Assembly (NCBI RefSeq): GCF_018691265.1
Contig: NW_024881316.1
Coordinates: forward strand, 25,769,819 to 25,833,818
DNA: 64,000 nt
Origin: Tyto alba
Taxonomy: Eukaryota > Chordata > Aves > Strigiformes > Tytonidae
Reading direction: 5' to 3'
The notes beneath the pieces were generated by a model. That model had not been told where the DNA came from. It did no database searches and worked only from the letters and a program-made list of their open reading frames with translations. Shown piece by piece: positions 1 to 13,039 of this stretch (position 1 is its first letter; every line of letters begins with the position of its first letter). The position numbers and the translations under genes are program-made.

Positions 1-832
1 AGGTTGGAAAAGGCCTTTAAGATCATTGAGTCCGAAGGTAAACCTAACACTGCCAAGTCCAGCACTAAACCATGTCCTTAAATGCCACATCTACATGTCT
101 TTTAAATACCTCTGGGGATGGTGACTACACCACTTCCTGGAAGGCCTGTTCCAAAGTTTGACAACCCTTTCAGTGAAGAAATTTTTCCTAACATCCAATC
201 TAAACCTCCCCTGATGCAACTTGAGGCCATTTCCTCTGGACCTATCGTTTGTTACTTGGGAAAAGAGACCAACACCCACCTTGCTACAACCTACTTTCAG
301 GTAGTCATAAAGAACGATAAGGTCTCCCCTCAGCCTCCTTTTCTTCAGGCTAAACAACCCCAGTTCCCTCAGCTGCTTTTCATAAGACTTGTACTCTACA
401 TCCTTCACCAGTTTCATTGCCCTTCTCTGGTCACGCCCCAGCACCTAAACCTCTGTCTTGTAGTGAAGGGCCAAAAACTGAACACAGTGTTTGATGTGCA
501 GTCTCACCAGTGCTGAGTACAGGGACACAATGACTTCCCCCATGCTGCTGGCCACACTGTTTCTGATGCAAGCCATGATGTTCATTGGCCAACTTGGCCA
601 CCTGGGCACACTGGTGGCTCATATTCAGCTGGCTGTCAACCAACAACTTCCAGGTCCTTTTCTGCTGGGCAGCTTTCCAGCCACTCTTCCTCAAGCCTGG
701 AGCATTGTGTGGGTTTGTTGCGACCCAAGTGCAGGACCCAGCACTCAGCCTTGTTGAACCTCATACAATTAGCCTTGGCCCATTGATCCTGCCTGTCCAG
801 ATCCCTCTGTAGATCTTTCCTACTCTCAGGCA
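1..832 (-). mobile_element. CR1 LINE, 3' part, 5'-truncated and cut by the window edge
   Basis: Read on the minus strand this is the C-terminal part of a CR1 non-LTR retrotransposon ORF2 (reverse transcriptase) followed by the start of its 3' untranslated region. Base 1 lies just inside the CR1 3' end: the opening AGGTTGGAAAAGGCCTTTAAGATC is the reverse strand of the usual GATCTTWAAGGYCTTTTCCAACC ending. Three broken reading-frame blocks (minus, about 833-636, 694-431 and 444-91) carry CR1-like text, for example a segment with WLESCPAEKDLEVVG and one with [17 protein letters not shown]. They are in different frames, so the copy is frameshifted and dead. The 5' boundary near 832 is where recognisable CR1 similarity fades; no target duplication can be checked because the 3' end is outside the window. 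The family call rests on remembered CR1 consensus text and was not searched. Confidence 0.9.
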
Positions 833-2060
833 TCTGTACTGTTGAGTCATATACTTTTCAGGAACAGATTCAGTACAGTCACAGTTAACTAAACATATTT
901 CATTTGGGAGTAGAAAACAACTATTATTGGGTAGACAGTGCCAAAATTCAGTTCCCTTCAGTTTAATTTGTTCAGATATGTGTGGATTCAAAGAATGTGC
1001 AGAGGAAGAGTGAATCTAATATTGTGGTCAAATTAATATTTAATCATGTATTCTACATTGAATAGACAATAGATTGATAGCTTAGTCATTCCCCTACCTT
1101 ATGGGATTCAAATCTTTGACTGCACATGGTCAGAAGTGAGACTTGAAGGTCAGATTTACTCAACCAAGATGAGTAATCTGCTGGTCAGCAGCTTCTGGAT
1201 GTCTTTTGTTGTTGGATGTTTTGTTGTTGCTTTTTTTTGTGGGTTTGTTTTGCTTTTAAAAGAGGAGGTGTTGCATAACTTCCAAAATTATGAAAACGTG
1301 TAATAGGGGAAGAAGTGGTGCTGAGAAAAAGGAGTTCTTTCAGATGGTAAAACAGGTATAGTTATTAGAGAGAGACACAAAATAATTTAATCAAAGGCTA
1401 CTGTTACAGTGAATAATTTGTCTTTTCCATTGGGGATGTCTGGTAAAGGCATATCAGTGTATACATATCAGTGTCTGGGGTCTTGTAATTATACTGTACT
1501 TATTTTCCCCTTTTAATGATTAATTTTATTTGCAAATCAGAATGATGTCAGGGTATACTTTCTCCAAATGGTTATATTTGCTTTCCTTAGCATTGGGAAT
1601 CCTAAAAAAAGATGAATCTGGGATTTTGTCTACTTGCTTTTCTCCTGAGAAATTCTACAACAGATGACTTCCCTGTTTTCTATTACAAAGATAGTAATGT
1701 CCTTAGTTTTAATAATCTAGAGAGATTAGATAAAATTTGCACCACCTAATACTAAAATTTCTGATGTAGTAGACCACAAAAATACACATGTCAGTATGTG
1801 TGGAGCTGTGGAGCATAGAAAAGAAGTAGCAAGTTTTTGAACATCTAAAGCAAACATCGAATTTGTTATGTACATGGATTTCAGAGGAGAGGAGAGACCA
1901 TAAAAGTAATTTAAAAGATTCTAGGCATATGAGAGCTTGATGTTTTAATATTTGGTGCTGAGGCTCAAAATTGTTTGACTTGCACACAGAGGAAAAATAG
2001 CTTGGGGTCTTAGAATATGTATTCTCTCAGTACAGAAAAACATTCTTTCTAAATTGCAAC
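833..2060. other. AT-rich unique DNA, no gene seen
   Basis: Stop codons are dense in all six frames and the longest frame is about 92 residues. A short direct repeat of CATATCAGTGT occurs near 1450-1475. I recognise no repeat family or RNA gene. Confidence 0.6.
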
Positions 2061-2087
2061 TTTTTTTTTTTTTTTTTTTTTTTTTTT
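2061..2087 (+). repeat. 27-base poly(T) run
   Basis: An uninterrupted run of 27 T is followed by CAGAATAAAAGG. A long poly(T) can mark the 3' tail of a retroposed copy on the minus strand. However, the minus strand has no AATAAA or ATTAAA just before the tail, and I do not recognise the adjoining sequence (2088-2530), so it is annotated only as a homopolymer. Confidence 0.9.
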
Positions 2088-5000
2088 CAGAATAAAAGGA
2101 TTTACTTCCCAAGTCAATATAAATCCTGCATTGTATACAAGCAAAGTCCAGTATTCTTGTGATGTTCTTCCTTCAGATCCCCTCTTTTTCAAGGAAACAT
2201 TCAGCTACTGAAATTCCACTTAAGAGATTCCCATTTCCTAAAAAGGCTGCTTCTTGGGGATTATTCTTCATGGCCTTGAAGAATATATTTTATTTTCTGG
2301 AGTGGCCTTTGTATTGAAGAAAAGGTTAAAAGTGCAAACAATGGCAGTGAAAGTTTTCCTGGTAATAAGCCTGAAACCTGAGCTGTATAAGCCATCAAGA
2401 TTAGTTCATCGCCCACATCTGATTCAGTGTTTGGTTTCCAGTTTAGGAGTGTGGCCAAAGGTGGACACCAGTGATAGCTGTGCAGTGATTTTTGTTTGTG
2501 TGTGGTGTAGACACCTGTCACCTGATAACTGAGACCACCAAACTAATTTCATAGGCCAATGAGCCCATATTAGAAGTCATTCCAAGACATTTTGGTTTAG
2601 AATGGAGAAACTTAAGTTATCATAAAGTGCATCGCATATGCAGAAAAAAGTTAGAGAAATATTAAGTTTACTAACATAGAGTACTTTTCCCTTTATTATT
2701 TCCAGAAAGTTTATGTTTGTGCACATATTACATAACACATCTCCCAGAAAGGAAAAAGGAAAAAGAGTACCTGGGATCCATCACAATACCTGCTGCAGAG
2801 ATCGCAGTTATTTCAACAACTGTTACTTATGTATAGCTGATAGGATAACTGATGCCTTTTATAGTAGAAATCAGTAACAAAACAAAAATGAACAAAGAAA
2901 AGAAAATGACTAGATGCTCAAAAATAGAATAGGACTGAAAAACCTTTACTATAGAAGACATTTCACAGTTAAAAACAAGCCTGACTCTTTATTATGTGGA
3001 AACTTGATGGGTAGGTTTCCCTATCTAAGGCATTTTATATCCTAAGCTTTGGTTAAGTTACAGACCTATGATCTGCATTGTATGTTTGGATATTTCTCCT
3101 TTTTTAATTTTAGGAAGAGATTATTTTACACCTGCATAAATATAGTTTATTATCTCTGAATCATTATTTCCCCTTCATACACACAGAATATTATCAAAAC
3201 ATTCAATGTTTACTCAGAACACATATTTTGGCCCCACAGTAATAATTTTTACACCTGCTCATGAAGCCCACCTGCAGCTTTTTAAAATATATGTTTAGAT
3301 TTACTTCCAACTGTTTCTGTGGCTCCTGTATGCTTGCTTGCATGACTTCTTCATCTGAAGTTTAAGAACGAAACATCCACACTTACTGAGCAATCCACAG
3401 AAGCAAGTAACTCTTTGCAAGTAGCGATTTACTTTGGTTGTTATTGCTTCATTTATACTCAGTAGGAAATGACAACTGAATGGTCACAAAAGTGCCAGTC
3501 AGCTCTTCCACTCAGTTTCAGCAAAGCCCATGGTATTCTTGGGGGTAAAACCAAGCAGTCTGCAATTCTAGAATTCAAAACCAGTGTTTTGTTGAGTGTT
3601 ATATTTAGTGAATCTTTGCCCTACCATTCACCATCTTAGAAGCAGGAACACGGATCTTAATAATTCAGCCAAATACCCACTTTCTTAATCTATCTGAATT
3701 CTCATTTCAAAGATAGAACTTGTAGCTGAAACACAAATTCAGAACTCATATTTTTTGAGGAAAAATGTTACCCAAAGAAATAATTTACCCAGTTCTTGAG
3801 CATGTCTTTTGCAGCTGACATAGTCAAGAAACCATTTTCAGCATTGTGCCACGCAATGTGCTATCTGGCAAAATCCAGCTTTAGAGGGGTAAGAGCTTCA
3901 ACCCATTTTGTATCATAAGAAATCAGTGTGTTTATTTGTCATCTCTAACAGCCATACCTTTGTCCGTGAACCACATGGAAATCAATGTGCAGAACAATTT
4001 CAAAACATAAAAATCTGATGGGAGTAGATGGTTCGAAATACTTGAAGTTAATGCTCAGGTACCATGTTGATAACATAGGACAGATCTTTGGAAAAAAGAA
4101 AAAATAATTAACAAGAAACATCAAACAGCCTTTCATCCCTCAGATCATTAACAACTGAAAGCTGCTACCACCAGACTAATTTTGGATAGGGTATGGTAAT
4201 ATCAGTCCAATCTCCTAGCAAGGAAGACCAGATCCACCAAAAAAATATTTATGTCCCACCTGTACACAGAAGTTCCACTTAGATCCCACTTTTGGAGGCT
4301 AATTTCCAATTTCCAAATATCTGTTCGGCTGTTTTCTACCCTGGAACAAGATAAACTGTAGAAGTATCACAGATTTTTCGTTCATTTTAATTGAGTGTTT
4401 TCAGTTCTGTTCTGGGAAAAGCCAGAAGATTCTTGTTTGGAGCACTAAGGTTCTCATGTGTAAAATTTATCAGAAACTCCAGATATCTCATCATTCTCTC
4501 TGTCTTCTTAAAGATTTAAGTCTATGAGTGGATCCAAATAAAAGCTAACAGAACAAATATAGCAGTTCCTGCTGCTTTCTGTGAGAGGGTAGCAGATCAG
4601 GACCCTCACCAGTTCGGTGTTTTGATGACTAAGACTCCCAACCAAAGTATGGGTGACTAGAGTTTTCATTCTTAAAAGGAATCAAGTTTAAGTTCCTGTA
4701 CTCTCCAGAGCATACCTCTTCCAGTTGAGACACACTCACAACCCCTCCTTTTATTTTGGTCCAGGTATTACATGGTATATATAAAGAGCTATCAAGCCAA
4801 AAAGCTGAGGTGAATGTGCCTCTCTAAGCTAGTAGAAGAGTCCATTTTTTTGAAAAGGAAGGGGTAAAAAAATTGAGAGCATGTGCTTCACTGCACTCTG
4901 AAGATGTCTTAAGTTACTTTGTGCCTGCAACCCTCATTCTCTCTTCTGCTGAGTCTAGAAGATCCTCTGGCTCCTTTAATGGATCTATGTCCAAATATTC

Positions 5001-7835
5001 ACATTCTAAAAAATGCTGAAACTGCACCGAGAGTCAGACAACAAGTTGAAAAAAATGGTACATAGGAAGGTTTGCATTTACTTAACTTACTGATTTTCTT
5101 GTCAGGCTAGCACCAGGGTAGGGTAAGGGTACTTGAATATGTTCTTGATAGTGTACTGACTTTTGTGAATGAAAACAGCACGCGACTTGCTGGAACTCAG
5201 CCAACAGAGCTGTACTTCACTTAGGTTCTGAAAAGGACAAATCCAATCTGATAATATAAACACTAAAATGATACTTAAAAAAAAAAAATATTGTCTATAA
5301 GTATTTATGTTTTGTTTGTTATGGGACTGAACAGAAGCTGAGATGATCACAAAGAACTATTCCTTGCTACTGAGTTGCTACAACTCCTGACAGAGAAAGC
5401 TTGTTGTTCACCTTTTAAATATGGGGATTAAGTGTGCATGTCAACATGGTTGTGGCCTCACACAGGGATGAAAGATTTCTTTTCAAAACTGATAAAAATA
5501 TCTACTAAAGAAATGTTCAAGATGTTTTCCTGAGCATCTTAGTACTGATTTACCACTTCAGCTTTATTTGAAAGCTAGTTGTTCTTTCTTAAATTTGGTG
5601 GTTTCAGAAATCAGCTTTCTGGAGATGCAAGTTATTTCACTTCATAATTCTCTACTTCACTGGAGTTTTGGAACATGCATTAATAGATAGCAGCACAATC
5701 TTGTATATATTTTCAATGTAATATATTGTCCTTTGTGTTCCTAAGAAGGATATAGATTTAGGCATATTTATTTATTACAACATATTTATTTTGATTTACC
5801 TAAAAAACCCCTAAGGCTATATTACTATTACAGGAAATTGCCTTCCTGAACTCACAAGTTTATTTCTACTCTGGTCTTCTATCATCTCAGTGTCCCAAAC
5901 CAGGCAAGACTAGGAAGAAACCAAAAATTTCCAAATCTGGGCTCCAGTGCAGCAAAAAGAAAAAAAGTATTAGGAAGCTGATGATTTCTCTTCAGAAACA
6001 TGACTCTTGATGTGAAAGAACAAGCTTTTTCTCTTTTGAGTGTCTCAGCTTAGTTTTACTGCTATAGTCTTACAGATGAAGAGTATTGATTTTTCATGTG
6101 ATTAGTGTGGAAACATCATCTCTAACTCCAAAGGAATAAACTGGCCTCTGGAGATTGCATGAATTTATTCTGGGAGTGGAAAACTCATAGCATTTAAAAA
6201 AAAAATCTTCATCCTACACATACATGGGAAAACCTATGTATAGCAACCATTAATTCATGGATAAATATCACTGTATGTTTGTCATTTTTAATGCCCCTTC
6301 CCTTACATGGTATTTCTCATAATTGTTGGATAACAGGCTAAAGATGGATACTAACCACTTCTATGCAAGCATATGAAGAGTCTCTACAAGTTGCCTTACA
6401 ATGGCAATTGGAAAAAATTACTTCATTGGTAGGTGTTGGCATAAATTTTAAGATATAGAGGCTGCTTTTGTGTCCTTTAGGCAGTGTCTGGCAAAGCTAG
6501 CTATTACCACTAGTCCTCGTTCTGCTAGATGCTGTTAGCTGTTCAAAGGCACTGGGAAGAATGAATGATACAACAGATCTGAATGTCACTGACATACTGA
6601 CTTCACAGCTGCCTATATTCACTCAGGAATCTTGCTGCTGGTGCCACATGTACCTTAAATTCTACATGAGAAAGCTTTACTGGTAGAAGACCAGTCAGCC
6701 AGTACTATGGACCTGAATGAGGTTTTTCAGAAACAAAAGAATTACATCATTCAATTGTAACTTTACTCCTGCTGAAGTTTTCCAGTGTTTTATGAATTGT
6801 CATGCGTCTTATTTTTGCCTATTACCAAGTTTATCTACAGTGTACCAAAGACACTGCTAAGCCACTTTAAGTCAAACAGCTCAGGAAACTTCAAACAATG
6901 CTGGCATCAGTTTACCAGAATTAATTCCCTCTGTCCCCAAAAGGAAGCTATTACTACATGATGAAAACCCATTTTGAAAGACTGTCAAATTTAAGGAGTT
7001 TCTTTAGCAAAGCTTGTCTACCACTTCTCCGAGTAGTATCTACTTCTTATTCCTTAGCAGGCAAATCAGATATATATCTGACTGACAGAACCTACCCCTA
7101 GAGCTCCCAGACTTCACCAGGTGGCATTGGCTGAAACTTAAGTAGAGAAGACTGGATTTAACCCTTAGGCACAACTCTGCTGCCATGAAAGTAGCTGGTT
7201 CCATCCAAATCTGAATATTCATATCCAAAAAATAAATGAAAATTTATTTTCAGCATATGTTAAATCAGTCTTTTCTGACTTTCTGGCATAATCTTCATGG
7301 TATCCAGGAAAAGATATTTTATAGCCCTATCGTTCCAGATAACAAAATTTCACATTAAGTGGAAAATTTACCATAAATTTACATTAGCGTAGTCTTCATT
7401 CATATAGAATTGCAGGTGAGTTTCTGCTTTTTTCCAACATATCCAGCCACATTTTCAAAACACCGAACAAATATTGACTAATGAATTAGTATTGTAATTA
7501 AGTCAGGAAAGATACAGAAGCAAAAGTAATGTTTTTGTATAACCCTTCTAAACCACCACCCAAAAGTCTTTGTCATTATCCTGATCTAAAAAGAAGGTTA
7601 TTAAGAACACTTAAACTGAATTTATTGGTAAGGCAACCAGATTTCCTATTTCCTTGAAGATATATTTAACATCTAAAAAATGTAAGGCTTGATTGAAACT
7701 TCTGTTTTGCAGCTTTGACGATGTTCCTAACCTGAGTGGATTCCTGAGGGTGAAATTTAAGGCACCTAATTTATGTGCCCAGTTTAGGCCTCACATCGTT
7801 GAAAATATAAGATTATGAAGTAGGGAGGGAGGGAA
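2088..7835. other. Long AT-rich stretch, no gene or recognised repeat
   Basis: No frame exceeds about 92 residues. Overlapping frames of 92 and 86 residues on opposite strands at 2254-2532 share the same bases and match no family I know. No tRNA, LTR ends or CR1 text are visible. The stretch is probably unique intergenic or intronic DNA plus repeats too old to recognise by eye. Confidence 0.55.
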
Positions 7836-7889
7836 TTCAGCCAGTGTAAATTCCTACATTCCTTCAGCCAGTGTAAATTCCTACATTCC
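7836..7889. repeat. Perfect 27-bp tandem duplication
   Basis: Two identical 27-base units (7836-7862 and 7863-7889), each starting TTCAGCCAGTGTAAA and ending CTACATTCC, lie head to tail. Identity is 27 of 27, so this is a recent slippage duplication or an assembly duplication. It lies in non-coding DNA. Confidence 0.95.
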
Positions 7890-8951
7890 TTATACTGCTA
7901 ACAGAAAGAAACAAATCCCCAGGGAGATCTTCAGAGGGACACTTAGTCCATCTAATTTATGTGTCTCTGTCTTCCTTTAACAGTCAGGGCTTGCACAGGA
8001 CAAAGCAATGCATTTAAGTTTTTCCTTATGGAGTCAAGAAAGATTCATATGCATTCTCAATAGATATCTTCTGAGGCAGTTGCAGAGGTGAACAAAGGTG
8101 TAAAGGACTACAGTACAGCTAGGCCACTGTTGTTCGGTGGATGTGACCTCTCACTCACACTCCCTTGCTGCCAGCTAAAGAGATGGGCTTACATTGCAGC
8201 CTTTCCTTCACTAGAAACATTAATGGTGCCTTCTTCCTCTATCCAGAGGCCAATTTTTATGTTAGTATCTTTGAGAATATCCCCCTCCAGACAGATTCAG
8301 CTTCAAGCAGCCAGTAAGTTCAATAGTTATTAGAGGAAAAGCAGAGACACTCACAGAACAAAAATGGGCCTTAGTAAAACAAATATAATCTGATTCACTG
8401 AAAGACAGGGTAGCGCCTCAAGCTCCTGGCAAAAGGCTTTGGGAAATATATTTAGTTAGGCAACAGTTACCAAACTCACTAGAGGGCAACAAGAACATTA
8501 CATGGCCTCTATCATGAAAAAAGTTAGACTATAACACCTACAGTCATATCCAGCCTTAAAATCTGTGGCTGTGGAGTCATCAATAGCCTTGATACTCTCA
8601 GCTGCCACAAACTAACTTGTCCTCCTCTCTGCTGTTCCTATCTTCTAGAATAATGACTCAAGTTCAAATTCCTGCTTAAAATTGTTTTATTCTTATGTGC
8701 CAAAAAGTTCTAAAACAGTTATTAAACTGTGGGCTGGAAATTGTGACCAACAATTTCATTCCACTGGCACAATGAATTTTCTACTGTTAGAAAAAACTAA
8801 TCTCTGCTAAGAGATGATTTCTGTGGGGCTACAGAATGAATATTCTCTAGAGGTTAATGACAGTATCACACCTGATTATTTTTTGCTGCAATTGTCAGGT
8901 GTGTTCCTTTGACAGTAATTTTCAATATAAATTCCTAGCAGTAATTTCATT
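7890..8951. other. Non-coding stretch, nothing recognised
   Basis: The longest frame is 81 residues (8088-8333, plus) with no recognisable domain. No repeat ends are visible. Confidence 0.55.
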
Positions 8952-8984
8952 AAAAAAAAAAAAAACAAAAACAAAAACAAAAAA
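8952..8984 (+). repeat. A-rich microsatellite, (A5C)n type
   Basis: A run of 14 A passes into units of five A plus C. It resembles a decayed poly(A) tail, but no SINE or LINE body is recognisable upstream. Confidence 0.85.
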
Positions 8985-10670
8985 CCACACCAAAAAACAG
9001 ATAAAAAGCCATAGGAAGCAGTGTTCACTGAAACAAAAACTGCACACTGCACATACAGAGCAGAACATGAGAGTTAAGGAATAACTGAGATGTTAGTCAC
9101 TTTGCTTCATGTTGGAAGTCATTCCAAGAGTTTGGTGAGGAACTTGGTGTAAGAATATGTATATAGAATGTAATGTAAGATCACATCTTGTTGGATTTAA
9201 AAGTGTCAGAGAGGAATTCTGTTCATGAACTCAATGAGATACAGAATTACATGACCAAGATTGTCATCAAATCACTCAGATAATGCTGATGAACCTGTGG
9301 ACATTTAAAGAAACAGAGGAACTCCTATATATAAACTATAAGAAAGGCCAGTGGAAAGGAGGCTCAGAAATCCACTGAGGAAGGAGTTAAGCTATCCCAC
9401 AAGGGAAGAGTTGGGTATGCTCATAGATCAATAAAATCAGTGGAACCTGGAGAATGAGTCAGATGGACAGTCACTAGTAGCTCAATTCAGTTGCCCACAT
9501 ATGTGCATCATGAATGTCTTTGGATGCCCTAGGATGTTACTTGAGGCCAACCCTGTTGACCATTGATTAAATGGAGATCAAATCTCCATTAACTATAATG
9601 GGGGCTTAGCTACATAGTTCTTGTTTAGATAAGTATACAAAGGCACCTATAGTTAGCTGTCTTAATCTCAAGAGGAAAAGGCAATTTTTCCTTTCCTTGG
9701 ATTTTCCTCTACAAAATATGAGGAAGGAAAAAATGGCACACACAAGTATACCAGTATCCAAATAACTGACAATCTTCCCTGTGCCTTATTCTTGGTACCA
9801 TAACATTATGCAAATCATGGACTAAAGCTTCTGGAAAGCTAATGATACTGTTTGAAGATTTTACATTCCAAAAGAATCTTATGCTATATCTGTTCTTGTG
9901 CTCTCAGGTTACCACACTCAAAATAATAAAATAACATTTCAGTTAGATTCAGAACATTTATCCAAAATCTCAAGCACCAGCAAATATAGCTGTTCCTCTT
10001 TTAGGTAAAAAAAAAAATAGGCTTTTTATTGATACAGTCAGAAAGAATGGAAAATTCAATTACTATCACTAGAACTACAGAGAACTGTTAGTTTCAGTAG
10101 ACTTTTGCCATATTACATTAAAAAAAATTCTTATGGAAAAAAATATGATCTTCATGTTTTATTTGGAGACCCAAAAGCTTTTAAAGATCCCAGTGACCCA
10201 AATGAAGGGTTTAGCATCACAACATATTATATTAAATCACAAAAAATACCTGAAACCCAAACACCACTTCTCAGAAGGTTTTAATTTGCAGCTCCCTGAT
10301 GACATCCTAGTCAGTGATGTTAAATCACCTGGTATGCTAAAAATGCACTTTGTTCTTAATGTTTGGCTTGGACTTCTGAAACCCAAATAAAAGACACCTT
10401 TGGACGCTGGCCTCTGAAGGTGTTAGTTAGTCTGCCAATTCCTATGATCAGAGACAGATACCAAAATTACTTTGAAGGATATTGCAGTAAAACTCTCAGA
10501 TAATCATAGCCAAAATAATTTTATTTCTTCTCAGTTTGCATAAGCTCACTCTTTACTTTAAACAGATATAAGATTATATAAACTAAAAGTACCACAGAAT
10601 ATCTCATTTTACATGTATTCTTGGAATATACTTAAAATATAGTTTTTGTCATATTCTTACACTTTACAGG
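8985..10670. other. Non-coding AT-rich stretch
   Basis: No gene is recognised. A small perfect inverted repeat occurs at 9570-9590 (AATGGAGAT, 3-base loop, ATCTCCATT). The 85-residue frame at 10133-10390 has no domain I know. Confidence 0.55.
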
Positions 10671-10775
10671 TAATATATACAGTGTCATGCAGATAGTATA
10701 GTATCATACAGTATCATTGTAGTATCATATAATGGCATAAAGTCATTACAGATAATACATATAATATCATACAGA
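10671..10775 (+). repeat. Degenerate GTATCATA-type minisatellite
   Basis: The motif (A)GTATCATA or a close variant (AGTGTCATG, AGTATCATA, AGTATCATT, AATATCATA) recurs at irregular 10-20 base spacing, interspersed with CAGATA and TACAGATA words. The array is diverged, so it is an old local expansion. No coding potential is apparent. Confidence 0.6.
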
Positions 10776-13039
10776 TATCCTCATGCAGATGAGGATCTGC
10801 ATTCTGCTATATCTTTTTTTGGAAAATTACTGTAAGTATTTTAAGTTATAATTAAAACCAGAGCAGTTCCTGGGAACACCACAGCTTCCATGGAAGTTAC
10901 GTGGAAGTCAGTAATGAAGTGGAAGGATGCCTGCAGCTTCCACCAATATCAAATACTGGGGGTTACATATACAATCAATTTACATTGTGGAAAATAATAT
11001 ATTCATGCTTGAGGGTCTTCGAACATGACTGATCCCTATTTATATAGAGAATGAAAGATCAGCAGCCAAATATTCTATTTTATGCTTCAGTTTACCATAT
11101 TACAGTACTTACCAGGAACAAATCTTCTTATGGTTGTGGGGCCCTTAAATCTCAAAAAAACCAAAAAAACCTAAATCTGTAAAACAAAGGAACAAGACTG
11201 GGAATAGGGACTAAATTCAGTTCTCTTTCTTTGAGGTGACCAAGACTCTAGAGAGTGAGATACTAAATAAAGTTTGGACAAGAAGACTATTGCTGTCTCA
11301 CAACATTACATTGGAGTAAGACCCTGCAGGGACATGGAAAAGAGAGATTTATGAACAAGAATCTCTGTGAGTAAGACTTGTTCTGTTTGGTGAAAGTGAA
11401 ATCTATTTGGTAAAATAACAGAAAGTACATGTTCATTTCATGTTGACATGTAAATTGAAGGTTAAGAGTTTTTGAAATATCCTTTGGAACTGTTGTTGTT
11501 GTATTTGCCTTCTGTCTGTGCCAGCCTGAGTTCCCCTTTTTCACAGCAATGGGCTGAGGTACAGTATTTAAAAAGGGATGTGTTTCTTATGAACGACTTC
11601 ATCAACAGAGAGTTTTTAAGTCACTTTCTCAAGCAGGAAAAAAAATGGCACTTTTGACAGTGATAGGATTCCATGTGATGGAGATCAGGTAACAGCAGCC
11701 TCACACATCTGCTATTTTCCCCCGTGTTTGTGGACAGCTTTCTGTTATTCATAGAACTGCTCAAGCATTCAGCATATGCAGTAGAGTTCCAGTGATTTAG
11801 AACCATCTGCTTAAGGTTTTATTTTGACAAGCTGTTCTGCTGCTGAAGTTCTCACAGGGTTGTTCAGTCTTTTACCGACTGCTGAAAGCCGCTAAGCACA
11901 CTTTCAAGTTACCTTTGGTAAATGTTTGTGTTTATTTCTTAGGAAAGTTCATGCTAATTAATATGACCGTGCAATGGGAAAAAAACCCCAACAGGGTGAA
12001 AGTAATATGCTTTAACTGCTTCTGATATGTAATTTGGTTTAATGAGTGTTTTTACCTTAATTCATTTTTCAAATAGTTTATGTAACAGCATTTTATCTGG
12101 TACCACACCGTATCCTTTAATATTTTATTTAATTTGACTTACTGATTTCATTCCATTTTGAATAAAATTGCTTTTAGGTCTGCTAAAGTCTTTAATTACC
12201 TGGTTTTCAACATGTTTCCATGCATTTATCTACTTGTATGGCTAGTATATATACCCTGATTTATTTCAAGGGCTGTCTCTGTTGATTTACATTGAAATGA
12301 CACTGACACTGCTAGCCAAATAATACCCAGGAAGAGCTCATTAAGCCACTCAGATCGTATTGCATCATTTACAGGAGATCCCTTCATGGAGTTCTAGGGC
12401 CATTTTCAGACAGAAATACCCACCTGTGAAGTCATCTCTTCAAAAACCCTCTTCAGTCACCCAAACTCTATTTTCTTTCAACATATTTGTCCTAGGACGT
12501 TTTTGGTACTAGTAACAATTCCTCCATTCTTCACTGAAGTAAGCAGGTTGTTTTCCTTGGCATACAAAACCCAGGTACTCTTCAGCCTGCTGGAGGAGAT
12601 CTGCCACATTGTTTCAGACGCTTTTACCCAGTACAAGGAAGCAAAATATTACCATTTCACAATGCCATGACAGGATTTAATTCTGGCAGGTTACTCCCTG
12701 TTTTTCTTTGCCAGTGCTTCTCATTTGACAAGTAGATTCATAGTCTTTATGTGCAGATCATTATGATCACTTGGTCTGTAATGTATATAATTTTCTCAGA
12801 TGCTGAGTCAAAGCATGTTTTCCAGAAAGATATCTAATCTCATTTCACAGACTCAGCCAGAGTGCGTCTATTGCCTTTCCTGATAAATTGTTAATTACAT
12901 TTACTCTCTCTGTTTCAAGGTTGAATGTGCATATCTTGTTATGCTTTTGTCTGTATGACTGAATTTTTTCCATTTTTCCCATGGTCAGATTTCATTTCAA
13001 AGTAGAAGTAAGTATCTTTATACGGCAATCAAATCACCT
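10776..13039. other. AT-rich stretch, no gene recognised
   Basis: The longest frame is 85 residues (11287-11544, minus), overlapped by unrelated frames. The part at about 11,820-12,320 is relatively complex sequence with homeodomain-like TAATTA words and could be conserved non-coding DNA, but this cannot be shown from one genome. Confidence 0.5.

Noticed and set aside
118..516. 132-residue plus-strand frame
   Set aside because: It is the antisense shadow of the CR1 on the minus strand.
5113..5131. GGGTA-like telomere-type words
   Set aside because: Only three imperfect units; no TTAGGG array.
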